From: Pelagilacustribacter sp045567335
Lineage (GTDB): Bacteria > Pseudomonadota > Alphaproteobacteria > Pelagibacterales > Pelagibacteraceae
DNA length: 64,000 nucleotides
Direction: 5' to 3'
NCBI GenBank assembly: GCA_045567335.1
Contig: JBJLCZ010000001.1
Location: 248,001 to 312,000 of the forward strand
Part shown: positions 33,872 through 42,906 of the stretch, piece by piece
How the letters are laid out: each line of letters opens with the position of its first letter
How positions within the stretch are numbered: position 1 is the stretch's first letter
The notes under the pieces: generated by a model
Told to the model about the DNA's origin: nothing
Seen by the model: only the letters and a program-made list of their open reading frames with translations
Databases searched by the model: none
Made by a program: the position numbers and the translations under genes

Positions 33872-35787
33872 TTTATAAACTTAGATCTATTTTTAGCTAA
33901 AATAATATTAGAATTTAAAGTTTCTTCAACTTTACTTGCAATAGATAAACTATCCAAACCTGCTTTTTCATACATTTTTTCTGGAGTGTCTTGATCAATA
34001 AATAAATCAGGTAAAATCATTGACCTAAATTTTAATCCTTTATCAAAAATTCCTCTATCAGATAAAAATTGCATAACATGCGAGCCAAAACCACCTATAG
34101 AGCCTTCCTCAATACTAATTAAAACTTCGTGATTGGTTGCAGCTTCCATAATTAATTGTTCATCCAAAGGTTTAGCAAATCTTGCATCAATTATTGTTAA
34201 ATTAGTACCTTTTTTAGATAATAGTTCAGAAGCTTTTTTACATTCTTCTAATCTCGTCCCAAAGTTTAAAATTGCTACTTTTTTTCCTTCTTTAATGACT
34301 CTGCCTTTTCCAATTTCTAAAACTTTGCTTATTGCTGGTATTTCAATTCCAACACCGTTTCCTCTAGGATATCTAAATGCTGAAGGTCGATCGTTTATAT
34401 GAACAGATGTATTAATCATTTTTACTAATTCTGATTCATCACTAGCTGCCATGACAACAAAATTTGGTAAAGTAGAGAGATAAGTTATGTCAAATGAGCC
34501 AGCATGCGTAGGTCCATCTGCTCCTACTAAACCCGCTCTATCTATCGCAAATCTTACTGGAAGGGATTGAAGAGCTACATCATGGACAACCTGATCGTAT
34601 GCTCTTTGAAGAAAAGTTGAGTAGATTGCTGCATAAGGTTTATATCCTTCTGTTGCTAGACCAGCTGCAAAAGTTACAGCATGTTGTTCAGCTATACCGA
34701 CATCAAAAGTTCTGTCAGGAAATTTTTTTTCAAATAAATTTAATCCTGTTCCAGATGGCATAGCTCCAGTTATGCCTATAATTTTGGTATCCTGCTCAGC
34801 GTGTTTAATTAAAGTTTCAGCAAAAACTTTTGTGTATGAAGGTGAATTTGATTTAGATTTAGCCTGTTCGCCAGTAGCTACATTGAATTTAGAAACTCCA
34901 TGGTATTTATCTCCAGAATCCTCAGCTGGTTTATAGCCTTTGCCTTTTTGTGTTCTTACGTGAATCAAAACCGGACCTTGATGCTTAGAGTTTTTCACAT
35001 TCTCTAATATTTGAACAAGGTTATCTACATCGTGTCCGTCTACTGGACCAATATAATAAAAGCCTAATTCGCTAAATAAAGTTCCACCTGTAACTATTCC
35101 TCTTAGTAAATCTTCAGCTCTACCAGCTTTCTGACTAAATCTTTTAGAGAAAGCTGAAATTACCATTTTAACTGTTTCTCTTAGACTAAAATATAATTTG
35201 CCTGATAATAATTTTGCTAAATACTTACTCATAGCACCAACTGGCCTAGCTATTGACATGTCATTATCATTTAAAATTACTATAAGATTAGATTTCAGTG
35301 CTCCGGCATTATTCATAGCTTCATAAGCCATTCCTGCACTCATAGCCCCATCACCTATTACTGCAATTACATTATTATTATTGTTGGATAATTTTTTAGC
35401 TACAGCAATTCCTAAAGTTGACGAAATAGATGTAGAACTGTGTGCTGCGCCAAAAGGATCATATTCACTTTCAGTTCTTTTAGTGAATCCAGACAAGCCA
35501 CCTCCTTTTCGTAATGTTTTAATTTTGTCTCTTCTTCCTGTTATAATTTTATGTGGGTAACACTGATGGCTTACATCCCAAACTAATTTATCTTTGGGAG
35601 TATCAAAAACATAATGTAATGCCACAGTCAATTCTACTACACCAAGGCCTGCTCCTAGATGTCCTCCAGTTTCTGAAACAACCTCAATTAGTTCCTCTCT
35701 AAGTTCGTCTGAAATTTGTTTTAATTGAACTTTATTAAATTTTCTTAAATCTGCAGGAAAATTGATTTGTTTTATTAATCTAGTCAT
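33868..35787 (-). CDS. dxs: 1-deoxy-D-xylulose-5-phosphate synthase
   Basis: This thiamine-diphosphate enzyme commits pyruvate and glyceraldehyde 3-phosphate to the MEP isoprenoid pathway. The 639 residues have the thiamine motif IGDGAMSAGMAYEAMNNAG, the transketolase-type segment DVGIAEQHAVTFAAG, and the C-terminal domain. It shares its first base with the last base of ispA and follows xseB-ispA, the standard alphaproteobacterial order. It supplies precursors for quinones and probably for carotenoid/retinal. Confidence 0.97.
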   Translation of the reverse strand: MTRLIKQINFPADLRKFNKVQLKQISDELREELIEVVSETGGHLGAGLGVVELTVALHYVFDTPKDKLVWDVSHQCYPHKIITGRRDKIKTLRKGGGLSGFTKRTESEYDPFGAAHSSTSISSTLGIAVAKKLSNNNNNVIAVIGDGAMSAGMAYEAMNNAGALKSNLIVILNDNDMSIARPVGAMSKYLAKLLSGKLYFSLRETVKMVISAFSKRFSQKAGRAEDLLRGIVTGGTLFSELGFYYIGPVDGHDVDNLVQILENVKNSKHQGPVLIHVRTQKGKGYKPAEDSGDKYHGVSKFNVATGEQAKSKSNSPSYTKVFAETLIKHAEQDTKIIGITGAMPSGTGLNLFEKKFPDRTFDVGIAEQHAVTFAAGLATEGYKPYAAIYSTFLQRAYDQVVHDVALQSLPVRFAIDRAGLVGADGPTHAGSFDITYLSTLPNFVVMAASDESELVKMINTSVHINDRPSAFRYPRGNGVGIEIPAISKVLEIGKGRVIKEGKKVAILNFGTRLEECKKASELLSKKGTNLTIIDARFAKPLDEQLIMEAATNHEVLISIEEGSIGGFGSHVMQFLSDRGIFDKGLKFRSMILPDLFIDQDTPEKMYEKAGLDSLSIASKVEETLNSNIILAKNRSKFIN

Positions 35788-36662
35788 TAAAAATTTCTAC
35801 CTAAAATAAATTCTATAGTACTGCTTAAATCTTTAGCATTTTTTCCATGTTTTTTTAATTTTAGCAATATGTTTTTCTTTAAATTATTTGCATACTTATA
35901 AGCCTTTTCATATCCTATTAAACTTATTAAAGTGGATTTGCCTTTTTTTTTGTCTTTTTTAATTGGCTTTCCGGCCAATTTTAAAGAGCCATCAATATCA
36001 ATAAAGTCATCTGCAAGCTGAAATAATAATCCAATATCTTCTCCAAGATTACTTAATTCATTTTTAATTTTTCTATTTTTTTTTGCTATAATTCCTGCAG
36101 ACAAGCAACAAAAATTAAAAAGTTTACCTGTTTTTTTTCTTTGCATTCGAATTATTTGCTCAAGAGATTTCTTTTTTTTTTCAAATCTCAAGTCTAATTC
36201 TTGTCCTCCTGCAATACCAGAATGTCCAGAACAAGATGCCAATTCTTTGATTAATTCAATTTTAATTTTATCATCTACCTTATAATTTTTTTCTGCTATC
36301 ATTTCAAAAGCTAAGGTAAGTAAAGAATTTCCCGCCAACACAGCTGTCGACTCTCCATATTTGATATGAGTTGAAGCTTTACCTCTTCTAATTTTATCGT
36401 TATCCATACAAGGCAAATCATCGTGTATTAAAGAATATGAATGGATACTTTCAACTGCTCCACAAACATTAATTAATTTATCTAATTTTATATTAAACAA
36501 TTTACCAGTATTAATTATAATCGAAGATCTAATTTTTTTTCCTCCATTTAAAGTGCCATACTTCATTGGTTTAATTAAAAAAGATTTAATTTCTTTATTA
36601 AGATACCTTTTTAAAAAATTATCTGTTTTTTGAGCATTTAAAATGATATTTTTTCTAATCAT
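35787..36662 (-). CDS. ispA: Farnesyl diphosphate synthase (short-chain)
   Basis: It condenses DMAPP/GPP with IPP to farnesyl (or geranylgeranyl) diphosphate. The first aspartate-rich motif is LIHDDLPCMDNDKIRRG, with the two-residue insertion typical of bacterial FPP synthases. The second is FQLADDFIDIDG. It has 291 residues and lies one base downstream of xseB and directly before dxs. Confidence 0.94.
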   Translation of the reverse strand: MIRKNIILNAQKTDNFLKRYLNKEIKSFLIKPMKYGTLNGGKKIRSSIIINTGKLFNIKLDKLINVCGAVESIHSYSLIHDDLPCMDNDKIRRGKASTHIKYGESTAVLAGNSLLTLAFEMIAEKNYKVDDKIKIELIKELASCSGHSGIAGGQELDLRFEKKKKSLEQIIRMQRKKTGKLFNFCCLSAGIIAKKNRKIKNELSNLGEDIGLLFQLADDFIDIDGSLKLAGKPIKKDKKKGKSTLISLIGYEKAYKYANNLKKNILLKLKKHGKNAKDLSSTIEFILGRNF

Positions 36663-36663
36663 C

Positions 36664-36885
36664 TTAATCCTTTTTTTTATTTAAAACTGAAATTTCTTTC
36701 ACCTTATTTTTAAAAAGAGCGTCAACGTGATTATTTAGTTGTAAAAGTCTGTTATAATCATTTCTATAAGCTTCTAAATCTACATCATTTTTTTCAAATT
36801 TACTTAAAATCTTATTAATTTCGTCTTTTGCCTCTTTTAAGGATTTACTTTTTACATCACCTAGAATATTTTTGCTTTTCATCAA
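36664..36885 (-). CDS. xseB: Exodeoxyribonuclease VII small subunit
   Basis: This is the 73-residue helical accessory subunit of exonuclease VII. It contains the characteristic SLKEAKDEINKILSKFEKND and LEAYRNDYNRLLQL segments. Two adjacent Met codons open the frame. It is the first gene of xseB-ispA-dxs. It is divergent from tsaC with only 18 bp between start codons, so the promoters must overlap coding DNA. Confidence 0.88.
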   Translation of the reverse strand: MMKSKNILGDVKSKSLKEAKDEINKILSKFEKNDVDLEAYRNDYNRLLQLNNHVDALFKNKVKEISVLNKKKD

Positions 36886-36903
36886 AAGTATAATAATAAC
36901 ATT

Positions 36904-37860
36904 ATGAAAAATATCTATTCAAATATATTTAAAGTTAATAACAGTATTATGGCTAGAGCTATTAAATATTTGAAAAAAAATCAAGCAATAGGGGTTCCTA
37001 CTGAAACTGTTTACGGTATAGCTGGTAATGCTTATTCAAATTCTTCTATTCAAAAAATATATAATCTTAAAAATAGACCAAAAATTAATCCATTAATAGT
37101 TCATTTCTATAATTTTAAACATATTCAAAATGATGTTGAAATTGATAAAAGATTTTTAAAATTATATAAAAAATTTTGTCCTGGACCAATTACTTTTGTT
37201 TTAAAAAAAAAATTAAATTCTAAAATTTCAAAATTAGCTACAGCAAATTTAAGTACTGTTGCAATAAGGTTTCCTAAGCATAGAATAATAAGACAAATAC
37301 TTAAAAAATTGAAATTTCCTCTAGCAATTCCAAGTGGAAATAAATCTCAAAGTGTAAGTCCTGTGACTGCCTCAGATGTAGCAGAAGAATTTAAACATAA
37401 ATTGAAATTTATAATTGACGGAGGAAGAAGCAATATCGGAATAGAGTCAACGGTAGTTGACTTAACAGGTAAAATAAAAATTCTGAGACCTGGCTTAATA
37501 AGTAGAGAACAAATTAATGGGGTGCTTAAAATTAATATGTCTAATTTTAAAAATCCAAGAGTTATCAAGTCTCCTGGCTCTTTGAAAAAACACTACTCTC
37601 CAGGTATTCCTATGGTTCTTAACAAAAAAAGAAAGGGTGAAAAACACGCATTTATAATTTTTGGAAAAAAATATAAAAATAATAAAAATGTTTTTAATTT
37701 AAGTAAAAATGCAAATTTAAAAGAAGCAGCCAAAAATTTATACAGAATTTTAAGAAAAATTAAAAAACTTAAATATAAAAAGATATATGTTGTAAAAATA
37801 AAAAATAAAGGTGTTGGAATGGCTATAAATGATAGATTGAAGCATGCAGCAAATAAATAA
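36904..37860 (+). CDS. tsaC: Threonylcarbamoyl-AMP synthase (Sua5/YrdC type)
   Basis: It makes threonylcarbamoyl-AMP for the universal t6A37 modification of ANN-decoding tRNAs. The YrdC domain carries AIGVPTETVYGIAG, KNRPKINPLIVH and PGPITFVLKKK. At 318 residues it also has the extra C-terminal Sua5 domain beyond SPGSLKKHYSPGIP. The frame could start at an internal ATG at residue 16. Its stop is followed at once by the ABC ATPase ATG. Confidence 0.93.
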   Translation: MKNIYSNIFKVNNSIMARAIKYLKKNQAIGVPTETVYGIAGNAYSNSSIQKIYNLKNRPKINPLIVHFYNFKHIQNDVEIDKRFLKLYKKFCPGPITFVLKKKLNSKISKLATANLSTVAIRFPKHRIIRQILKKLKFPLAIPSGNKSQSVSPVTASDVAEEFKHKLKFIIDGGRSNIGIESTVVDLTGKIKILRPGLISREQINGVLKINMSNFKNPRVIKSPGSLKKHYSPGIPMVLNKKRKGEKHAFIIFGKKYKNNKNVFNLSKNANLKEAAKNLYRILRKIKKLKYKKIYVVKIKNKGVGMAINDRLKHAANK

Positions 37861-38580
37861 ATGAAAATAGAAGTAAATAACTTAAGTAAAAAATTTAATA
37901 ATATTGCGGCTGTAAAAAATATTAATTTTAAAATTGAAAAAAATAAAACTCTGGGACTACTCGGCCCTAATGGCTGTGGAAAAACAACTACAATTGGAAT
38001 GATGTTGGGGCTTATAAAACCTAGTTCTGGAAAGATTTTAATTGATAATAAAGATATTAATAAAGATAAAAAAATTGATATTTTAAATGAAATGAATTTT
38101 GCATCACCATATATAGAATTACCTAAAAAATTAACTGTAAAACAGAATCTTGAAATCTATGGTAGATTGTACGGTGTAAGTAATCTAGAGGATAGAATAT
38201 TTGAAATATCTACAGATTTAAACTTAAAAAAATTTCTAAATAAAAAAAATGGTGAACTTTCTTCAGGTCAAAAAAATAGAGTTTCACTTGCAAAATCATT
38301 AATAAATAAACCTAAAGTTTTATTTCTTGACGAACCAACAGCAAGTTTAGACCCCGATGTTGGTGATTTTGTAAGAGAGTATATTGAAACTTATAAATCT
38401 AATAATGAATTAACAATATTGCTAGCATCTCACAATATGTCAGAAGTAGAAAGACTTTGTAACAGTGTAATTATGATGAAGGAAGGAGTTATTGTAGATG
38501 AAGGTACTTGTAAAAATTTAATTAATAAACATGGAAGAGAAAACTTAGAAGATACTTTCTTACAAATAGCTAGAAATTAA
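37861..38580 (+). CDS. ABC-2 type exporter, ATP-binding subunit
   Basis: This is a 239-residue ATPase with Walker A (GPNGCGKTT, near 35-43), the signature ELSSGQKNRVSLAKS, Walker B (KVLFLDEPTASLD) and the H-loop (LASHNMSE). It resembles the NodI/CcmA-like drug and polysaccharide exporters. It directly precedes its permease with a 1-bp gap. The substrate is not evident. Glycan or lipid export is possible, given the glycosyltransferase downstream. Confidence 0.92.
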   Translation: MKIEVNNLSKKFNNIAAVKNINFKIEKNKTLGLLGPNGCGKTTTIGMMLGLIKPSSGKILIDNKDINKDKKIDILNEMNFASPYIELPKKLTVKQNLEIYGRLYGVSNLEDRIFEISTDLNLKKFLNKKNGELSSGQKNRVSLAKSLINKPKVLFLDEPTASLDPDVGDFVREYIETYKSNNELTILLASHNMSEVERLCNSVIMMKEGVIVDEGTCKNLINKHGRENLEDTFLQIARN

Positions 38581-38581
38581 T

Positions 38582-39373
38582 ATGAATTGGAACAAAATTT
38601 ACGGATTAAGTTTAAGACATTTATACTTAATTAAAAGTTCTTTTCCAAGAATTCTTGATTTAATCTACTGGCCCTCTATTCAAGTATTTTTATGGGGATT
38701 TATATCTAAATTTTTTACATTAGAATCAGCTTACTATAGCAATACAGTTGGAGTTATTTTAACTGCTGCTATCCTTTATGATTTTTTGTTTAGAACTAGT
38801 ATTAGTTATAACATGATGTTTTTAGAAGAGATTTGGAGCAGAAATTTCACAAATCTTTTTATTGCACCAATCAAAATTAGTGAAATAATTACAGCTTTAA
38901 CCCTAACAGCAATTATTAGAACTTCAATTGGATTAATACCGGCAGCTTTACTTTCAATACCCTTATTTGGAGTATCCTTATTAAGTCTAGGTGTTCCATT
39001 ATTATTATTACTCTTAAGTTTATATATATTCGGAGTAACATTAGGATTGTTTGTTACTTCAGGATTAATAAGATTTGGTCCTTCTTTTGAAAATATTGCC
39101 TGGGCAAGCTTATTTTTTTTAGCTCCATTGGGATGTATCTACTATCCTATCGAAATACTACCGTCTTTTTTACAGTACATAGCTAAACTTCTTCCACTTG
39201 TTTATATATTTGAAGAAATGCGAAATATATTGATTAATGGAACTGTTAATTATTTTACGCTATTAAAATCAATTTCTATATCTTCACTTTATTTCATACT
39301 TGGTGTAATAATATTTTATCTATCATATTATGGAGCACGAATAAGAGGAACTTTAATTAATATCGGAGAGTAA
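38582..39373 (+). CDS. ABC-2 type exporter, permease subunit
   Basis: This is an integral membrane protein of 263 residues with about six hydrophobic helices and the ABC-2 layout: an N-terminal amphipathic segment, a conserved loop (EEIWSRNFTNLFIAPIKISEI), and the late LGCIYYPIEILPSFLQYIAKLLPLVYIFEE region. It forms the channel for the ATPase immediately upstream, as in NodJ-like exporters. The 2OG-oxygenase-like gene begins 2 bp after it, pointing to one operon. Confidence 0.9.
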   Translation: MNWNKIYGLSLRHLYLIKSSFPRILDLIYWPSIQVFLWGFISKFFTLESAYYSNTVGVILTAAILYDFLFRTSISYNMMFLEEIWSRNFTNLFIAPIKISEIITALTLTAIIRTSIGLIPAALLSIPLFGVSLLSLGVPLLLLLLSLYIFGVTLGLFVTSGLIRFGPSFENIAWASLFFLAPLGCIYYPIEILPSFLQYIAKLLPLVYIFEEMRNILINGTVNYFTLLKSISISSLYFILGVIIFYLSYYGARIRGTLINIGE

Positions 39374-39375
39374 AA

Positions 39376-40083
39376 ATGCATAAAAAAATTGATGAAATTA
39401 AAAAAGCTGAAAGCCTCCCAAGAGTTATTAAGAATATTTTTAGCAAAGAAGAAATTGCCCAATTCTTAGAATTATATAAAAAATTACCCACTACAGTCCA
39501 TAATAAAAAACAAAATGTAATTAAAAAAAGATGGTTAATAGAATATGGAAAAGAATTAGAAAAAATTTTTTATCAAAGATTAAAAAGTGAAATTGGAAAT
39601 TTTAAATACGATAATTTAAAAACTAATGAAGGTAATGAAATATATGGTCTTTTTCAAGAAAGTTATAACCCTATAGGACTACACATTGATGGTGGTTTTA
39701 ATTATGAAGATTTAATTTATAAACAAAGCTTAATACCTTTAACATCAGTTGGTAGTACTGTAATATTTAAAAATAGGTTCTATGGAAATTCTACAAATTT
39801 TACAATTGATAAAAACGAATTAGAAATTAAAAAATTAAATTATGGACAGAATATAAGATCGTCTGAACACATAGGAATGTTTGGTAATAAACCTTTTGAT
39901 AAAGAAATACATAAAAATTATCTAAATCATGAAAATATAGAAAACCTAATTGGCTTAGAAGTAGAATTAATTTATAAATGGGAATTAGGCTCAATGTTAA
40001 TTTTCGATAGAACGAATTTACATTGCTCATCTTCAGTAATAGAAGGAAAAAAAATAGGCCTTACTACATTTACTAAAAAATAA
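39376..40083 (+). CDS. Putative 2-oxoglutarate/Fe(II)-dependent oxygenase
   Basis: This is a 235-residue protein of uncertain family. A plausible iron triad is His103 and Asp105 (PIGLHIDGGF) with His216 (DRTNLHCSSS), and KKIGLTTF follows at the place of the 2-oxoglutarate-binding basic residue. This layout matches small hydroxylases that modify sugars, lipids or peptides. The N-terminus (LPRVIKNIFSKEEIAQFLELY) also fits the prolyl-hydroxylase-like fold. It is wedged between an ABC-2 exporter and a glycosyltransferase, suggesting glycan tailoring. The substrate is unknown. Confidence 0.65.
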   Translation: MHKKIDEIKKAESLPRVIKNIFSKEEIAQFLELYKKLPTTVHNKKQNVIKKRWLIEYGKELEKIFYQRLKSEIGNFKYDNLKTNEGNEIYGLFQESYNPIGLHIDGGFNYEDLIYKQSLIPLTSVGSTVIFKNRFYGNSTNFTIDKNELEIKKLNYGQNIRSSEHIGMFGNKPFDKEIHKNYLNHENIENLIGLEVELIYKWELGSMLIFDRTNLHCSSSVIEGKKIGLTTFTKK

Positions 40084-40084
40084 A

Positions 40085-40888
40085 ATGGCAATATACGACT
40101 GTTTTCAATATTTTAATGAGGATCACATGGTTGATCTTAGGATGAATATCTTAAATGAATTTGTTGATTATTTTATAATATCCGAGTCAACAAAAACTCA
40201 TCAAGGTGAAAATAAAAAGTTAAATTTTAATATTAAAAACTTTAAAAAATACGAAAATAAAATAAAATATTTTGTAGCAGATTTTGAAAAAGAAAAGGAT
40301 TTTAATAATCACACAGGTGGAGAATCTTTGATTGAACAACATCAAAGAAATAATCTTATAGAAGGTCTAAAAAGTGCCAATGATGAGGATTTAATTATAT
40401 TGTCTGACTCAGATGAAATACCTGATTTAAAAAAATTAAACCAGATAAAAAAAAAAACAAAGTATACTGCTTTTTCACAAAAAATGTTTATGTATAAACT
40501 TAATTTACAAAATATTAATGAAAGCAATTGGATAGGATCTAAAATTGCACTTAAGAAAAATTTTCCACTTCCTCAAAAATTAAGAGATATGAAATTTAAA
40601 AAATATCCATTTTGGAGATTTGACAAATCGAATACACAAATTATTGAAGGTGGATGGCATTTTTCTTTTTTACAAACTCCTAAAGATATTTCAAAAAAAA
40701 TTAGATCTTACTCTCATGGAGAATTCAACAAAAAATCTATTACAGACGAAAAAATTATAGAAAAAAAAATAATAAATAATGAGGATATATTCGGGAGAGG
40801 TTTTGATCTTAAAAAGATTCAATTAGATAATAGCTACCCTGAATTCATATTAAAAAATAAAGATAAGTTAGGTAAATGGATTGTTTAA
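40085..40888 (+). CDS. Glycosyltransferase family 17 protein
   Basis: This is a 267-residue protein similar to beta-1,4-N-acetylglucosaminyltransferase (GT17) proteins. Conserved segments are IYDCFQYFNEDHMVDLRMNIL, FIISESTKTHQG and the metal-binding LSDSDEIPDL (Asp108/Asp110). WHFSFL and the C-terminal basic region are also present. GT17 members in marine bacteria often occur in surface-glycan clusters, and this one follows the oxygenase gene by 1 bp. The sugar and acceptor are not known. Confidence 0.85.
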   Translation: MAIYDCFQYFNEDHMVDLRMNILNEFVDYFIISESTKTHQGENKKLNFNIKNFKKYENKIKYFVADFEKEKDFNNHTGGESLIEQHQRNNLIEGLKSANDEDLIILSDSDEIPDLKKLNQIKKKTKYTAFSQKMFMYKLNLQNINESNWIGSKIALKKNFPLPQKLRDMKFKKYPFWRFDKSNTQIIEGGWHFSFLQTPKDISKKIRSYSHGEFNKKSITDEKIIEKKIINNEDIFGRGFDLKKIQLDNSYPEFILKNKDKLGKWIV

Positions 40889-40895
40889 TAAATTT

Positions 40896-40972
40896 TGGTG
40901 CGCCCGGAAGGATTTGAACCCTCAACCTCCTGATCCGAAGTCAGGCGCTCTATCCAGTTGAGCTACGAACGC
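40896..40972 (-). tRNA. tRNA-Arg (anticodon TCG)
   Basis: On the minus strand the acceptor stem GCGTTCG pairs with CGGGCGC (two G-U pairs). The D-arm is followed by the anticodon arm CCTGA-CTTCGGA-TCAGG with anticodon TCG. The T-arm GAGGGTTCAAATCCTTC and an encoded ACCA end complete the 77-nt cloverleaf. It lies antisense between the GT17 gene and rluD. Confidence 0.95.
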
Positions 40973-40995
40973 AAATGATTATAATTTAAATTTAA

Positions 40996-41979
40996 ATGAA
41001 TGATAACTCAATAAAATTCTTAATTAATGAAGAAGATGAAGGAAGTAGGCTCGATATAGCGCTTACTAATAAAATTAGGAATCTTACAAGATCAAACTTA
41101 AAGAAAATTATTGAAACTAAACAAGTAAAAATCAATAATATTATTGTTTCTTTGCCATCTAAAAAATTAAAAAAAAAGGATTTAATTTCAATTAATTTGA
41201 TAAATAAAGAAGACACAAAGATTAAACCTGCTAAAATTAAATTAGATATTTTATTTGAAGATAAAGATATAATTATTGTTAATAAACCTTCAGGTATGGT
41301 TGTTCATCCAGGAGCAGGAAATAAAGATAAAACATTAGTTAATGCTCTAATTTACAAATATAAAAAAAAACTTTCAAATATAAATGGAAATTTAAGGCCG
41401 GGAATAATTCATAGAATTGATAAAGATACTAGCGGTAATCTAGTCGTGGCCAAAAATAATTTATCTCATTCTAAATTGGGTAAACAATTTAGTGAACATA
41501 CAATAAAAAGAAAATATTTGGCATTAGTATGGGGTGTAATAAGACCTCTAAGTGGAAAAATAGAAACACTAATTTCTAGAAACAAAAAAAATAGACAACT
41601 TATGTCAGTAAGTGAAATAAATGGAAAAAAAGCAATAACAAATTATATGACAATAAAAGTATTTAATATAAAAGATATTCCAAAAATAAGCTTACTAGAA
41701 TGTAAACTTGAAACTGGAAGAACACATCAAATAAGAGTGCATATGAGCTATAAAGGAAACCCTTTACTAGGAGATAAACAATATTCAAAAAAAAAATTAA
41801 AATTTAAAAAGATAAACAAAGATTTTGAAAGCAGTTTGAAAATTCTTGATAGGCAAGCTCTTCATGCAAAAAGCTTGGGATTTGTACATCCAACTAGCAA
41901 TAAATTTATGAATTTTGAATCTAAATTACCAGAAAAATTTAAAAAATTGTTGAATTTACTGGAAAAACTAAGTAATTGA
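40996..41979 (+). CDS. rluD: 23S rRNA pseudouridine synthase, RluD family
   Basis: It isomerises uridines (1911/1915/1917 in E. coli) in 23S rRNA helix 69. Its 327 residues comprise an N-terminal S4 RNA-binding domain (RLDIALTNKIRNLTRSNLKK) and the catalytic domain with motif II, HRIDKDTSGNLVVAKN, whose Asp is catalytic. C-terminal ETGRTHQIRVHMSYKGNPLLGD is also present. It precedes rpoH by 30 bp on the same strand. Confidence 0.93.
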   Translation: MNDNSIKFLINEEDEGSRLDIALTNKIRNLTRSNLKKIIETKQVKINNIIVSLPSKKLKKKDLISINLINKEDTKIKPAKIKLDILFEDKDIIIVNKPSGMVVHPGAGNKDKTLVNALIYKYKKKLSNINGNLRPGIIHRIDKDTSGNLVVAKNNLSHSKLGKQFSEHTIKRKYLALVWGVIRPLSGKIETLISRNKKNRQLMSVSEINGKKAITNYMTIKVFNIKDIPKISLLECKLETGRTHQIRVHMSYKGNPLLGDKQYSKKKLKFKKINKDFESSLKILDRQALHAKSLGFVHPTSNKFMNFESKLPEKFKKLLNLLEKLSN

Positions 41980-42009
41980 AAAAAGAAATTTAGTATATAA
42001 ATATTTGTT

Positions 42010-42906
42010 ATGAAAAAAAATTCTGAAATTTCAAATTTACCTTCTTTGGGTGTAGGTGGTCTGTCACTTTATTTAGCTCAAATTAAGAAGTTTCCAATGC
42101 TCGATGCAGAGGAAGAATATATGCTTGCAAAAAATTGGAAAGAAAATGGAAATTTAAAATCTGCCCATAAACTAGTAACTAGTCACCTAAGACTTGTTGC
42201 TAAAATTGCAATGGGCTACAGAGGTTATGGTTTGCCTGTCAATGAATTAATATCAGAGGGCAATATAGGGTTAATGCAAGCTGTAAAAAAATTTGATCCT
42301 GATAAAGGTTTTAGATTAGCAACTTATGCGATGTGGTGGATCAAAGCTTCAATTCAAGAATATGTTTTGAGATCTTGGAGCTTAGTGAAAATGGGAACAA
42401 CTACTGCACAAAAAAAACTTTTTTTTAATTTAAAAAAATTGAAAAATCAAATAGCTCCTGGACAGGAAGGAGATCTTAGAGACGAACATGTTAAAGAAAT
42501 TTCAAAAAGATTAGATGTTGATTCTAGAGAAGTAATAAATATGAACAGAAGAATGATGGGTCAGGAAAAATCTCTTAACGACCCAATTAAAGATGGTGAA
42601 AAAGATGAATGGCAAGACTGGCTAGTTGACGATAGTTTAGATCAAGAACTTTTAATTTCTCAAAAACAAGAATTAGATGATAAAAAAGATTTGCTGTATA
42701 GTTCAATAGAAATTTTAAATGGTAGGGAAAAAGAAATATTAGAAGCAAGAAGGCTCACGGAGAATCCAAAAACATTAGAAGAATTGAGTAAAAAATATAA
42801 TATTAGCAGGGAGAGAATTAGGCAAATAGAAACAAAGGCCTTTGAAAAAATACAGAAAGCAATGATAAATTCTTCTAAATCAAAAAATCTGTTACCAAAA
42901 AACTAA
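42010..42906 (+). CDS. rpoH: RNA polymerase sigma-32 (heat-shock) factor
   Basis: This is an alternative sigma factor for heat-shock promoters. The 298 residues have sigma region 2 (ELISEGNIGLMQAVKKFDPDKG and FRLATYAMWWIKASIQEY) and the RpoH box QKKLFFNLKKLK, diagnostic of sigma-32. Region 4 has TLEELSKKYNISRERIRQIE. SAR11 genomes are known to keep very few sigma factors, so this one probably has broad duties. Its TAA interlocks with the purA TAG as CTAA. Confidence 0.95.
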   Translation: MKKNSEISNLPSLGVGGLSLYLAQIKKFPMLDAEEEYMLAKNWKENGNLKSAHKLVTSHLRLVAKIAMGYRGYGLPVNELISEGNIGLMQAVKKFDPDKGFRLATYAMWWIKASIQEYVLRSWSLVKMGTTTAQKKLFFNLKKLKNQIAPGQEGDLRDEHVKEISKRLDVDSREVINMNRRMMGQEKSLNDPIKDGEKDEWQDWLVDDSLDQELLISQKQELDDKKDLLYSSIEILNGREKEILEARRLTENPKTLEELSKKYNISRERIRQIETKAFEKIQKAMINSSKSKNLLPKN

